This document shows, piece after piece, positions 42,395 through 50,896 of a stretch of DNA of 64,000 bases. A program made the position numbers and the translations under genes. The notes beneath the pieces are model-generated. The model had not been told where the DNA came from, did no database searches, and worked only from the letters and a program-made list of their open reading frames with translations. Position 1 is the first letter of the stretch. Each line of letters begins with the position of its first letter. The DNA is from Paeniglutamicibacter psychrophenolicus (GTDB lineage Bacteria; Actinomycetota; Actinomycetes; Actinomycetales; Micrococcaceae), in contig NZ_JAUSSH010000001.1 in assembly GCF_030812255.1 (NCBI RefSeq), forward strand, positions 186,001 through 250,000, written 5' to 3'.

Positions 42395-42876
42395 GATTCT
42401 TCCTCCGCTTCGTGGTGTTGGCTGCGCATGGCCTTGATGCCGTCCGCGGCGGCCCGGCGCAGCGATGCGGGATTGCCGCCCAGGAACGCCGGGATGTCCG
42501 CGTACGGGAACCCGAGCAGATAGTGGTAGCCGATGACCTTGCGTTGCAGCTCGCTCAGCGAGGCCAGCGAATCCAGCATTTCCAGCTGCCCCGTGAGCTC
42601 GGGGAGCACCGCGGATTCCGGGAGCTCGTCCATGGGGACGGGGTGGTTGGCGCGCAGGATGTCGATGGCCTTGTGCCGGGCGATGGTGATGAGCCACGCC
42701 TCGATATTGGCTCCGGCGGCCAGTGCCGGGTAGGCGCGCAGGGCCGCCAGGAACGTTTCGCTCCAGGCGTCCTGCGCATCGGGTCCCGGGCCCAGCAGGG
42801 CGGTGCACATGCGCAGCACCGAGGTGCCGTGCCTGCGCACCACCAGCTCGAAGGCGGGGTTCGTTGTCATCTCCAC
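42391..42876 (-). CDS. ECF-type RNA polymerase sigma factor
   Basis: A 161-residue sigma-70 family protein of the two-domain ECF size. Region 2: FELVVRRHGTSVLRMCTALL, DAQDAWSETFLAALRAYP and IEAWLITIARHKAIDILR. Region 4: LASLSELQRKVIGYHYLLGF and IPAFLGGNPASLRRAAADGI. It is coupled to ogt by ATGA, a pairing known in actinobacteria where the sigma factor is thought to serve alkylation repair. No anti-sigma factor adjoins. The start is GTG 42876 or ATG 42870; no good ribosome site for either. It lies 37 bases after jetC on the same strand. Confidence 0.8.
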   Translation of the reverse strand: MEMTTNPAFELVVRRHGTSVLRMCTALLGPGPDAQDAWSETFLAALRAYPALAAGANIEAWLITIARHKAIDILRANHPVPMDELPESAVLPELTGQLEMLDSLASLSELQRKVIGYHYLLGFPYADIPAFLGGNPASLRRAAADGIKAMRSQHHEAEEES

Positions 42877-42913
42877 ACCCTGTAAACGCCCCGGAGCACC
42901 ATTGTGTGAGGTC

Positions 42914-45900
42914 CTATCGCAAGATGATGCTCGTGGCCACGGCCGGGGAGCGGCCCGAGGCCACGAATCCGGAGACGTTGGATTCGGGGTGCTTGATGAT
43001 GTCGCACACCGATCCCAGGTGCCGGGACAGGTCGATCTTGTCCTCCGGGGCCGCGAGCAGCAGCTGGAAGCCGAATTCCTGCAGCGCGTTGATGCCGGCG
43101 GCCGCGTACTCGGAGTTCGCCTGGATGAAGGCCTCGTCGATCATCACGGTGCCGTAGGCGGTGAACCCGGCGGTGGCGAATCCCAGCTGGTAGGCCAGAG
43201 CCGCGCCCATGATGAAGGAGGTGAAGCGCTGGCCCTCGCCGCCCGAAAGCGTTCCGGGCTCCAGGCCGGTCTCGACCTCGCCGTTGGGCTTGTGCTCGTT
43301 GCAGCTGATGGTCACGTGCTGGCGCACGTCCAGCACGGTGTCGCGCCAGGCTGCGCGCGAGGAATCATCCAGCGCATCCACCAGGGCCTCGAGCGCCTTG
43401 TAGCTCTCGCTCAGCGTCCCGGCGCCGCGGGAGGAATACGCGCCGGCCAGCGCCTCCTTCAGCGCCTGGCGGAAGGCCCGCGCCTCGTCGGGGACCGTCG
43501 TGGCGACCTCGAGGGCCAGCCTGGACCCGTGCTCGAAGGTGACATCGGCCAGGATCTGGTTCAGCGGGGAGATGCGTTCGGCAATCGACCGGCGTTCCTC
43601 CTCCAGCAACTGCAACAGGTCCGAGAAGCGCTCGTAGGAGCGGTTGGAGAAGTATTCGCGGAACTCCTCCTCGTGCTGCGGCAGCCCCTGCTCGATGATG
43701 CCCTGGTGCAGGGCGACGTAGTGCTCAGCCGACTCCACCGAGGTGCCGTAGGAGGCTGCGGCGGAATTGCCGAACTCGCGGGCGAAGGCCTTGAAGGTGT
43801 CCTTCAGCGAGGCCTCGAGCGTGTAGGCCTCGCGCTTGAGCTCGGCCCCGGACTCGGACAGGGCCAGGGCCAGCGCGTTCAGCGATGCCTCCAGCTCGGT
43901 GGTGGACACCGCGGCCCCCTCGTCCAGGCGCTTGATGAGCGGGGCCAGCTGTTCGCTGGCGGCCAGCTTTTCGGCGGCCCAGGCCTCGGTGGTGGTCTCG
44001 CGCACCGATGCGGCGCGCAACGCGTTCTGCGCCCTGTCCAGGGCGGATGCGAGCGTGGTTGCCTCGGCGCGGGCCACCGCCAGGGTGCCCACGCATTCCT
44101 CGAGTTCGGCACGTGCCGCCTCCAGCGAGCGGCGCACATGCGACAGGTCCCCGGATTTGGACAGCGCCTCGGCCATGCGGGCCTCCAGGTCCTGCAGCGT
44201 GTTCAGCGCGCCGGAGGCGTCCAGGGAAGCGAAGGAGCGGTCGTCCCCGGCCAGGGAGCCGAGCAGGGCCAGCTTGGCGGCGAGCTGGTCCTTGGCCGCG
44301 GAGCGGTCATCGGCCACCGCGGCGGCGCGGGTGGTCTCCGCCTCGAGGGCGGCCAGCTTGGTTTCCAGCTCGGAGATCTTCTCCGCGTTGGTGAAGCCCA
44401 GCAGGTAGTCGGAGGCCGCCACGCCGCGGGTGTCGCGCTCGAAGGTGCCCGACCCGGTCTTGATGGTGCCGGCCAGGGAGATGGCCTTGTCGTGGATGTG
44501 CAGGCCGGCATCGGATTCGACGCAGGCCAGCGGGTAGTCGGCGGCGATCTTCGCGCGCAGCCAGATGCCTGCCTCCGAGTGCTTGAAGTCGAGCTTGCCC
44601 ACCAGGTCCCCGGGGCCGGAGACGACCTCGCGCGGGGTCTTGGAGATGTCCATCCAGCGGATCCGGCCCAACCCGGAGAGCGAGTCGATGGCCCGGGTGA
44701 CCGACTTGATGTCCTCGCCCTTCACCAGCAGCGTGGTGGCCAGGGAGCGCAGCGCCTTTTCGGCGGAGGGACGCCACTGGCCGTGGGAGGGGGACAGATC
44801 GATCAGTTCCCCGGCGAAGGGCAGGTCCTCGAGGTCCAGGTTGGTGGACGCGGCGATGGCGCGGCGGGCGGCGATCGACCGGTCGTCGATGTTGGAGCCC
44901 CGCTTGGCGTAGGAGTCGATCTGGAGCCGCAGCTTCTTGGCGCGGTCCCTCAGGTTCATGACCGAGGCCATGGCCTCGTACTCCATGGTGCGCGCGTCCT
45001 TGGCGATGGAGGCCAGATTCTCGGCGCTGACCGCGGCCTGCCGGCGCATGGCCTGCAGCCCGGAGGCGGTGAAGGTGAAGTTCAGCCCCACGGCCTCGAA
45101 GTTTTCGCGCAGCGTGGACAGCACGGCCTCGCGGTCGGCCAGGTTCCTGCGGGCGGCCTGCGCTTCGCGCTCCAGCAGTGCCAGCCCGGCGCCGCCTCCG
45201 GCCTCGTGCTGCTCGTTCAGCGAGGAGACCTTGGCCTCCAGCGTCTCCTTGCGGGCGGCGCTCTCCTCGATCAGCGCGGAGTTGGCCTCGACCGCCGCGG
45301 TGAGGGTTCCGGTCTCGCCCTGCAGGGCGCGGGTCGCCAGTTGCGCCCCGTAGGCCGGCAATTGCGTGGAAACCAGGGCGTTGAGCGTGGCCAGCTCGGC
45401 GTTCAGCTCGTCGTGCCGCAGCTTCTGCTCGGGCACCGAGGCCAGGGCGTCGCGCTGGGCGCGGGCCTCCTCGAGCTGGCGGTGGATGCCGCGCAGGTGG
45501 GAGAAGTCCTCGATGGCCCCGGCGGCGGCCTTGATGGTCGCGGGGATTTCCAGCACCTCGTAGCGGAAGAACTGGTTCACGCCCTTGTCCAGTCCCTTGC
45601 CGTTCTGCAGCGTGCGCAGCAGCGAGAACGCCTTGTCGTTGTCGATGCCCAGGCGGCGGCGGAACTTCTCGGCGAAGGCGCGGTGCACGTCGAAGGCCTC
45701 GAAGCCGGGCAGCGACTTCTGCAGCGAGGACGGGGTGAAGCGCCGTGCCCCGTGCTCCTCCAGCGCCGCGGTGTCCAGCACCCGGTCGCCCATCACGTAG
45801 TGCTTGCCGACCTGGCCCTCGAGGCCGTTGGCGGGCAGGTCGAAGATCGCGCCGATGCACACGTTCGAGCCCAGTCCGTCCTCGTACACCAGGGCCAGGG

Positions 45901-46237
45901 CGCTCCAGGTGGCGCCGGGGCGCTGGTACAGGGTCCCGGCCTCGGTCTTGAAGCGGCGCCCGCGCATGTACGAGTAGGTGGTGCGGCGGTCCTTGCGGGT
46001 TGAGGCCTCGTGCGCGGATTCGTTGAGCCGCGGGGCGGCATGGAAGATGTGCCCGATGCCGTCGAACAGGGTCGACTTGCCCACGCCGGGGTGCCCGGTG
46101 AGCAGCGTTCCGGCGCGGTCCACGTACAGGGTGTGCCGGCCGTGGAAGGTGCCCCAGTTGATGACCTGGATCTGGGTGAGTCGGTGCTGTCCGGGGTTCA
46201 ACGCATCGGAGAGCGGGAGGGTCATTTCAATGCTCAT
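42914..46237 (-). CDS. jetC: JetC/MksB-type MukB-like SMC ATPase
   Basis: A 1107-residue SMC-like ATPase. Walker A is GHPGVGKST (residues 48-56), the ABC signature LSGGEGQ lies at 997-1003 and Walker B GTVMIDEAF near 1030. Between them are long Ala/Glu/Leu-rich coiled coils and a hinge-like section. Length and the opening QVINWGTFHGRHTLYVDRAGT, quoted in part, match the JetC/MksB/EptC family that works with a kleisin (JetA) and a KITE protein (JetB) in plasmid-targeting Wadjet complexes or MksBEF chromosome condensins. The start overlaps the jetB stop by four bases. The usual jetD does not follow. Confidence 0.85.
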   Translation of the reverse strand: MSIEMTLPLSDALNPGQHRLTQIQVINWGTFHGRHTLYVDRAGTLLTGHPGVGKSTLFDGIGHIFHAAPRLNESAHEASTRKDRRTTYSYMRGRRFKTEAGTLYQRPGATWSALALVYEDGLGSNVCIGAIFDLPANGLEGQVGKHYVMGDRVLDTAALEEHGARRFTPSSLQKSLPGFEAFDVHRAFAEKFRRRLGIDNDKAFSLLRTLQNGKGLDKGVNQFFRYEVLEIPATIKAAAGAIEDFSHLRGIHRQLEEARAQRDALASVPEQKLRHDELNAELATLNALVSTQLPAYGAQLATRALQGETGTLTAAVEANSALIEESAARKETLEAKVSSLNEQHEAGGGAGLALLEREAQAARRNLADREAVLSTLRENFEAVGLNFTFTASGLQAMRRQAAVSAENLASIAKDARTMEYEAMASVMNLRDRAKKLRLQIDSYAKRGSNIDDRSIAARRAIAASTNLDLEDLPFAGELIDLSPSHGQWRPSAEKALRSLATTLLVKGEDIKSVTRAIDSLSGLGRIRWMDISKTPREVVSGPGDLVGKLDFKHSEAGIWLRAKIAADYPLACVESDAGLHIHDKAISLAGTIKTGSGTFERDTRGVAASDYLLGFTNAEKISELETKLAALEAETTRAAAVADDRSAAKDQLAAKLALLGSLAGDDRSFASLDASGALNTLQDLEARMAEALSKSGDLSHVRRSLEAARAELEECVGTLAVARAEATTLASALDRAQNALRAASVRETTTEAWAAEKLAASEQLAPLIKRLDEGAAVSTTELEASLNALALALSESGAELKREAYTLEASLKDTFKAFAREFGNSAAASYGTSVESAEHYVALHQGIIEQGLPQHEEEFREYFSNRSYERFSDLLQLLEEERRSIAERISPLNQILADVTFEHGSRLALEVATTVPDEARAFRQALKEALAGAYSSRGAGTLSESYKALEALVDALDDSSRAAWRDTVLDVRQHVTISCNEHKPNGEVETGLEPGTLSGGEGQRFTSFIMGAALAYQLGFATAGFTAYGTVMIDEAFIQANSEYAAAGINALQEFGFQLLLAAPEDKIDLSRHLGSVCDIIKHPESNVSGFVASGRSPAVATSIILR

Positions 46238-46893
46238 GGCTCTTCTGTCTCCAGCTCGAATTCGTCGGTGTCATCGGTGCCCACGCGCTCGATGGCCTTG
46301 ATGTAGTCGGGGATTTCCTCGATCGCGGCAAAGGGCAAGGCCAGGGCCAGCGCACCGGAGACCTTGTACTCGTCGGCCAGCTCGGTGGGCAGGATGAGCT
46401 TGAGGTTCAGCAGCCGGGTCAGGGCCGCATCGGTGTTCTCCTCGAGTTTCTTGTCATCGGTGTCCCCGGGCACACGGTGCTCGAGCAGGATTTCGCGGGC
46501 GGCCGCGCGGGTGATCACGGCGTCGGTCCCGGATCCCGCGTGGCGTTCCAGCAGCAGGCGCAGGCGCAGGGCCAGCAGCGTTTCCTCGCGCTTCAGGGCC
46601 CGGCGCGGGGCGATCGCGGTGGTGTGCGCGGCCTCCAGGTCCACCGGGGCCAGCAGCGCGATCTTGCGGTTGGCATCGACCTCGAGCACCAGGAAGATCT
46701 CCGCGACGTAGGCTGCGATGTCGGCCCGCCGGTCCAGCAGCAGCTGCCAGAGCCGCGGGTCGGCGACCCCGTCCAGGTAGGGACCGCGCAGCAGGCGCAC
46801 CAGCAGCTGGCGCAGCGGCAGTTCGAAGGAACCCGTGTCGCCGGTGAAGAGGCGGCGTTCATCGACGGCGCCGGATGGAAGTGTGCTGCTCAT
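46234..46893 (-). CDS. jetB: JetB/MksE (DUF4194) KITE-type subunit
   Basis: A 219-residue DUF4194 protein, winged-helix KITE type: LRQLLVRLLRGPYLDGVADPRLWQLL, then LVLEVDANRKIALLAPVD and the basic/acidic ALKREETLLALRLRLLLERHA. In Wadjet and Mks complexes this subunit bridges the kleisin and the SMC heads. It sits between jetA and jetC with ATGA overlaps on both sides, so the complex is made in stoichiometric coupling. Normal length. Confidence 0.85.
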   Translation of the reverse strand: MSSTLPSGAVDERRLFTGDTGSFELPLRQLLVRLLRGPYLDGVADPRLWQLLLDRRADIAAYVAEIFLVLEVDANRKIALLAPVDLEAAHTTAIAPRRALKREETLLALRLRLLLERHAGSGTDAVITRAAAREILLEHRVPGDTDDKKLEENTDAALTRLLNLKLILPTELADEYKVSGALALALPFAAIEEIPDYIKAIERVGTDDTDEFELETEEP

Positions 46894-48347
46894 GCGGGAT
46901 CCTTCGTAAAGCTCATGGACGGCACCAACGCGGTGCGTGTGGCGCCGTTGACCTGGATGAAGCTGATTTCCTCGAGGGAGGATTCGTCGATCGAATCCCC
47001 GCCGTTGCGAGCCGTCTCGATCAGGTACCTGATGGTGTTCAGGTGCCGGTGTTCCGCGGACAGCGTCTCGTACGTGTCCCGCAACCCCACGGAACCGCCG
47101 GCCTTGGCCCGGGAGGAAGCAATCGCCTGGTGCAGCGCCGGGATGTCCGGGGCGGGGGTGGAGGGGGTGCGGCGGATGTCGGCGACCGAGAGCGGCGGCG
47201 GGGCAGCCAGCTTGGGCGGGGCGACATGTTCGTCCGGGTCGTAGATGCCCAGCGCGGCAATGGAGGTGAAGCGCGGGGCATAGAGCCGGATCGGGGCCAC
47301 CGGCGTGCGCGAGTGCAGCACGCGGGAGGAGGACACCGCGATCTCCGCGGCCCGCACGGCCTCGCGCAGGATCGCCGCCTCCTTGAACTCGGCCGATTGC
47401 ACGTAGGCGTGCAAGGACTCGGAGAGCCGGCCGTAGGACTGGTGGACCTCGGAGGCCTGGCGGCGCAGCTCGCGCAGCATGTTGGCCAGGGTGTGGCGTT
47501 CCTGCGCGTCCAGCGCGTCGACGAAGTCGCGTTCGAGCACCTCGTTGACGGCCTCGCGGAAGCGCGCCTGCGCCTCGGGGGAGTTCAGGAACTCGGTGAA
47601 GCCGCGGAAGGTTTCGCCCTGCGGGGTGCTGCGCAGCTGCTTGTCGCCCTCGAGCACCGCGCCGACCGCGACGCCTTTCACGGAGGAGGATTCCATGATT
47701 TCCCCGCGCAGCGCGTGGAGCATCTCCTGGACCCCGTCGCGCATGCGCTTGAAATCGGCCGGCAGCCCGGAAGCCATGTCGAGCACCGAGCGGGTCGCGG
47801 CCAGTGCGCCCTCCCGGGGCAGCACCGCCGGGGTGGTGCCGTCGCGCAGCGAGGCGATCTTCTCCTGGCGCTGCGCGATCTCCGCCTCCAGCGCGCGGAT
47901 GCGCGCGGCCGGGTCCGGGTCGGTCTCGTGGGCCAGGGATTCGAGGGACGTGAGCAGGGTGTTCAACCGGGAGGAGTTCAGGTTGGTGCGGTCCCCGGAG
48001 AAGTCCGAGAGGAACTTCAGCACGCGGGCGGTCTGCGCTGTCGGTTCGTAGACGAAGTGCCCGTCGACCAGCGGGCGGGCCAGGAACTGGTTGCGCACCC
48101 AGGCATCGGCGTATTGGGCGGCGGTCATCGAGTCGTTGAAGGCCGGGTCCTCGGAACGCACGACCTTGAGGAAGGATTCGAGGGAGGCATGGAAGACCTC
48201 CAGCCCGACGCGGGGCTTGGCGCTGGTGAATTCGGCGCGCAGGAAAGCCACGGCCCAGGGTGCGGTGGAGAGCAATTTCCAGGCGGCGGACGACCTGAAT
48301 TGTTGCGTCTGACTCCACAGCGGGCTCGCCTGGTGGGTAGGTCGCAT
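46890..48347 (-). CDS. jetA: JetA/MksF (DUF3375) kleisin subunit
   Basis: A 485-residue DUF3375 protein. The N-terminus SPLWSQTQQFRSSAAWKLL leads into a helical region typical of the family (ARPLVDGHFVYEPTAQTARVL), followed by coiled coils (IRALEAEIAQRQEKIASL) and a C-terminal domain with LRDTYETLSAEHRHLNTIRYL. It is the kleisin linking the SMC heads. First gene of jetABC. ATG 48347 is chosen because residues upstream in the open frame are not protein-like. Ends with an ATGA overlap with jetB. Confidence 0.84.
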   Translation of the reverse strand: MRPTHQASPLWSQTQQFRSSAAWKLLSTAPWAVAFLRAEFTSAKPRVGLEVFHASLESFLKVVRSEDPAFNDSMTAAQYADAWVRNQFLARPLVDGHFVYEPTAQTARVLKFLSDFSGDRTNLNSSRLNTLLTSLESLAHETDPDPAARIRALEAEIAQRQEKIASLRDGTTPAVLPREGALAATRSVLDMASGLPADFKRMRDGVQEMLHALRGEIMESSSVKGVAVGAVLEGDKQLRSTPQGETFRGFTEFLNSPEAQARFREAVNEVLERDFVDALDAQERHTLANMLRELRRQASEVHQSYGRLSESLHAYVQSAEFKEAAILREAVRAAEIAVSSSRVLHSRTPVAPIRLYAPRFTSIAALGIYDPDEHVAPPKLAAPPPLSVADIRRTPSTPAPDIPALHQAIASSRAKAGGSVGLRDTYETLSAEHRHLNTIRYLIETARNGGDSIDESSLEEISFIQVNGATRTALVPSMSFTKDPA

Positions 48348-48507
48348 CACGGTCCTTTTGCTGGGGATTGACCAAACAATCCTAGTCCATCGGCGCGCCC
48401 GTTTAAGGTTGCCCCCAATCTGGGTAAGGTCGTTTGAACCACACCGGTGACCCGAGGCGCGAGGGACTGTCCATCCCCGCACCGGGACGAAAAGTGAGGG
48501 GCACGCC

Positions 48508-49815
48508 ATGAAACTTCGGATACGCCTGGCCGCAGCCGCGGCCCTCTTGACTGCCTCGGGGCTGGTCCTGGCGGGGTGCACCACCCCGCCCTACATGCCC
48601 CCGAGCCAGTACGACCCCACGTCCGTGGGCTCTGCCCCGCAATCATTGGTTTCCCCCAGCGAACACGCCGAGGGGCCCACCGAGGCCGAACGGATCGAGC
48701 AGGCCAAGGCCCTGGCCGCCGGCTACGACTATGCGGCGGCGAAAAAGGCGCTGGCCGGGTTGGAGGGGGCCGAGGCCGAGGCGGCACTGGCGGACATCGA
48801 GGCCGCCGCAGCCAAGACTGTGGTGTGGGAAGACAACTCGAAGATCTCCCACCTCTTCGTCCACTCCCTGGTGGTTGACACCAAGCGGGCCTTCGACGGG
48901 GATTCCAAGGAGCAGGGCTACCTCGACTACATGGTCACCCTGGACGAATTCAAGAAGATCCTCGCGGAGCTCTACGCACGCGACTACGTCTTGGTGAACC
49001 CGGCGGACATCGCGTCCCTGGATGCCAACGGGAAGATGAAGTACAGGGACATCCACCTGCCCAAGGGCAAGAAGCCGCTGGTGCTCTCCGAGGACGACGT
49101 CAGCTACTACGAATACATGAAGGGTGACGGGTTCGCCTCTAAGCTGCTGATCGATGACGACGGCAAGGTCACGAACGAATACGTGGATGCGGCGGGCAAG
49201 AAGCACCTCGGCGCCTACGACATGCCCCCGGTGGTTGACGAGTTCGTTCAGAAGCACCCTGACTTTTCCTACCGCGGGGCCAAGGGCATCCTCGCCTTGA
49301 CCGGCTACAACGGCGTGCTGGGCTACCGCACCTCGAAGAGCGAGTACCCGGATTCGAAGTCCCTGGATGCGGACATCGCCACGGCCACCGAGGTCGCCAC
49401 CGCGCTGAAGAAGGACGGGTGGGTCTTTGCCTCGCACGCCTGGGGACACATCAACATGACCACAAGCTCGATCCGGCGGATCAAGCACGACCTGTTGCTG
49501 TGGGATGAAGAGGTGCGCCCCATCCTCGGGGACACCGACCAGTTCATCTACCCCTTCGGTGCCGATATCTCCGGGGTCCCGAAGTACAAGGGCACGAAGT
49601 ACGACATGCTCAAGAAGGACGGGTTCGACTTCTTCTACGGCGTCGACGGGACCACCCCGGCCTGGATGCAGAAGGGCGATGGCTACCTGCGCCAGGCGCG
49701 CATCAACATCGACGGGCTGCAATTCGCCAAGGAACACCGCGGGGACCGGCCCGTGCTGAAGCACTTCTTCGACGTCAAGGACGTCATCGACCCCGACCGG
49801 CCCACATCGAAGTAG
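48508..49815 (+). CDS. polysaccharide deacetylase family lipoprotein
   Basis: A 435-residue exported protein. A signal peptide ends in the lipobox LVLAGC (Cys24), so it is membrane-anchored outside. After an Ala/Glu-rich helical linker the NodB-like domain has LVLSEDDVSYYEY with the Asp pair, and ASHAWGHINM with the His-x3-His-type metal site, followed by FIYPFGADISG. Such enzymes remove acetyl groups from peptidoglycan or exopolysaccharide. RxYD-type residues are less obvious, so activity is presumed. Monocistronic, divergent from jetA. Confidence 0.82.
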   Translation: MKLRIRLAAAAALLTASGLVLAGCTTPPYMPPSQYDPTSVGSAPQSLVSPSEHAEGPTEAERIEQAKALAAGYDYAAAKKALAGLEGAEAEAALADIEAAAAKTVVWEDNSKISHLFVHSLVVDTKRAFDGDSKEQGYLDYMVTLDEFKKILAELYARDYVLVNPADIASLDANGKMKYRDIHLPKGKKPLVLSEDDVSYYEYMKGDGFASKLLIDDDGKVTNEYVDAAGKKHLGAYDMPPVVDEFVQKHPDFSYRGAKGILALTGYNGVLGYRTSKSEYPDSKSLDADIATATEVATALKKDGWVFASHAWGHINMTTSSIRRIKHDLLLWDEEVRPILGDTDQFIYPFGADISGVPKYKGTKYDMLKKDGFDFFYGVDGTTPAWMQKGDGYLRQARINIDGLQFAKEHRGDRPVLKHFFDVKDVIDPDRPTSK

Positions 49816-49824
49816 CCGCCGGGG

Positions 49825-50691
49825 CTAGAAGTTTGCTGTCATTGGCTCGTTTTCTGTGGGGCCACTCGTAAGGGAGGCACCGTGGACACCGATCACGCCC
49901 TTGTCCTTCATGAAAAACACATCGTAAGTGACCTGCACCGGCTTGGAATAAGAAGTCTTGTCTTTGGTGAGCTTCAAATCGACGTAGGCCTCGACAGTGA
50001 CGGTGGCACCGTCAATCTCGGTTTCGGACTTGGACGAATCGAGGAAGTCGCCTTTGTCGTACGAGTTGGCTGAGGTCAACTTAACCGTCGGGTTGAGGAA
50101 GCGGCTGGAGTCCTTCGCCTGGTAAATCTCGTATCCGGAGAAGTAGTTCAAAGATGGCTCGGCCCATACAACGAGTCCGTTTTCGCTCACTGGACCGTCA
50201 AAAAGTGATGCCCACTCCTTGGCACCACCCCGGTCCTGATCCGACTTAGTAAGCCGCTTGCTGAAGCCTTCCATTTGAGCTGCAATATCCTCCTTGTTTC
50301 CACCGATGGCAGGGCCCGAAAGGATGTCAACGAACACGAAGTCCACTGCCGTGAGCTGTGCCTTGGCCATGTCAGCTTCAGTCCATGATTTGCCGGTGCT
50401 CGTCCACAGAGTGGGGTCGAATGTTGCGAAGTCCGACTCCTTGTCGGCACCCAGTTCAACGTACTGGCCCGCTTTGTTCTTCGAAATCTTGGTGTAGACC
50501 AGGCCCTCACCAAGGTTGTCAGGGTCGGTCTTCTGCACAAGCTCGATCGGGGTGGGCACCTTCTCGGATGCTGAGGCTGAAGTTGTTGGGGATTCCTCTG
50601 GCGTTGCAGCCCCGGTGGCAGCACAGCCAGCGAAAAGCATGGTGCCGGCAAAAGAAAGAGCCAGGATGGGCAGGATACGAGGTGTTTTCAA
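49825..50691 (-). CDS. hypothetical secreted lipoprotein
   Basis: A 288-residue lipoprotein of unknown function: signal peptide ending LFAGC (Cys23), a Ser/Thr/Pro/Ala-rich linker, then a domain with no family I recognise. I choose TTG 50691 because AAAGG lies seven bases upstream; TTG 50706 is in frame but has no ribosome site. Codons are clearly less GC-biased than in neighbours (many AAG/GAC but also TTG, GTA, ACT, AAT), as in the next gene, hinting at acquired DNA. Convergent with the deacetylase gene, nine bases apart. Confidence 0.7.
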   Translation of the reverse strand: MKTPRILPILALSFAGTMLFAGCAATGAATPEESPTTSASASEKVPTPIELVQKTDPDNLGEGLVYTKISKNKAGQYVELGADKESDFATFDPTLWTSTGKSWTEADMAKAQLTAVDFVFVDILSGPAIGGNKEDIAAQMEGFSKRLTKSDQDRGGAKEWASLFDGPVSENGLVVWAEPSLNYFSGYEIYQAKDSSRFLNPTVKLTSANSYDKGDFLDSSKSETEIDGATVTVEAYVDLKLTKDKTSYSKPVQVTYDVFFMKDKGVIGVHGASLTSGPTENEPMTANF

Positions 50692-50835
50692 AGTGGTGCC
50701 TTTCAATGACGATGCTGCGTTGATTCAATAAATGCGGGTCAGCTAAATTATTTGAGAAATAGGACGCTATCCATCGTCGAGATGCGGCTTGGTTCAACCG
50801 ACCCTGATCCACTTGCAGTGGAGGCACTCGCACGA

Positions 50836-50889
50836 CTGCCATCCAAAAGCGTCCGTGACGAGTGCTCCACGGGTGCTTTTGGATGGCAG
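50836..50889 (-). terminator. perfect 15-bp hairpin after the second lipoprotein gene
   Basis: CTGCCATCCAAAAGC (50836-50850) and its exact complement (50875-50889) flank a loop that carries a further CCGTG/CACGG pair. On the minus strand it begins eight bases after the stop of the lipoprotein gene, in terminator position. Confidence 0.7.
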
Positions 50890-50896
50890 CGAGGGG

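Noticed and set aside
40037-42876. ECF sigma factor as the target of the STAS/RsbW switch
   Set aside because: RsbW-type kinases normally bind SigB/SigF-type sigma factors. The nearby gene is an ECF type on the opposite strand and coupled to ogt, so the link is not supported.
42803-46003. A 1066-codon open frame on the + strand opposite jetC
   Set aside because: It is a by-product of GC-rich codon bias in jetC: low-complexity Gly/Gln/Val/Arg composition, no domains, and jetC has Walker and signature motifs plus coupled neighbours.
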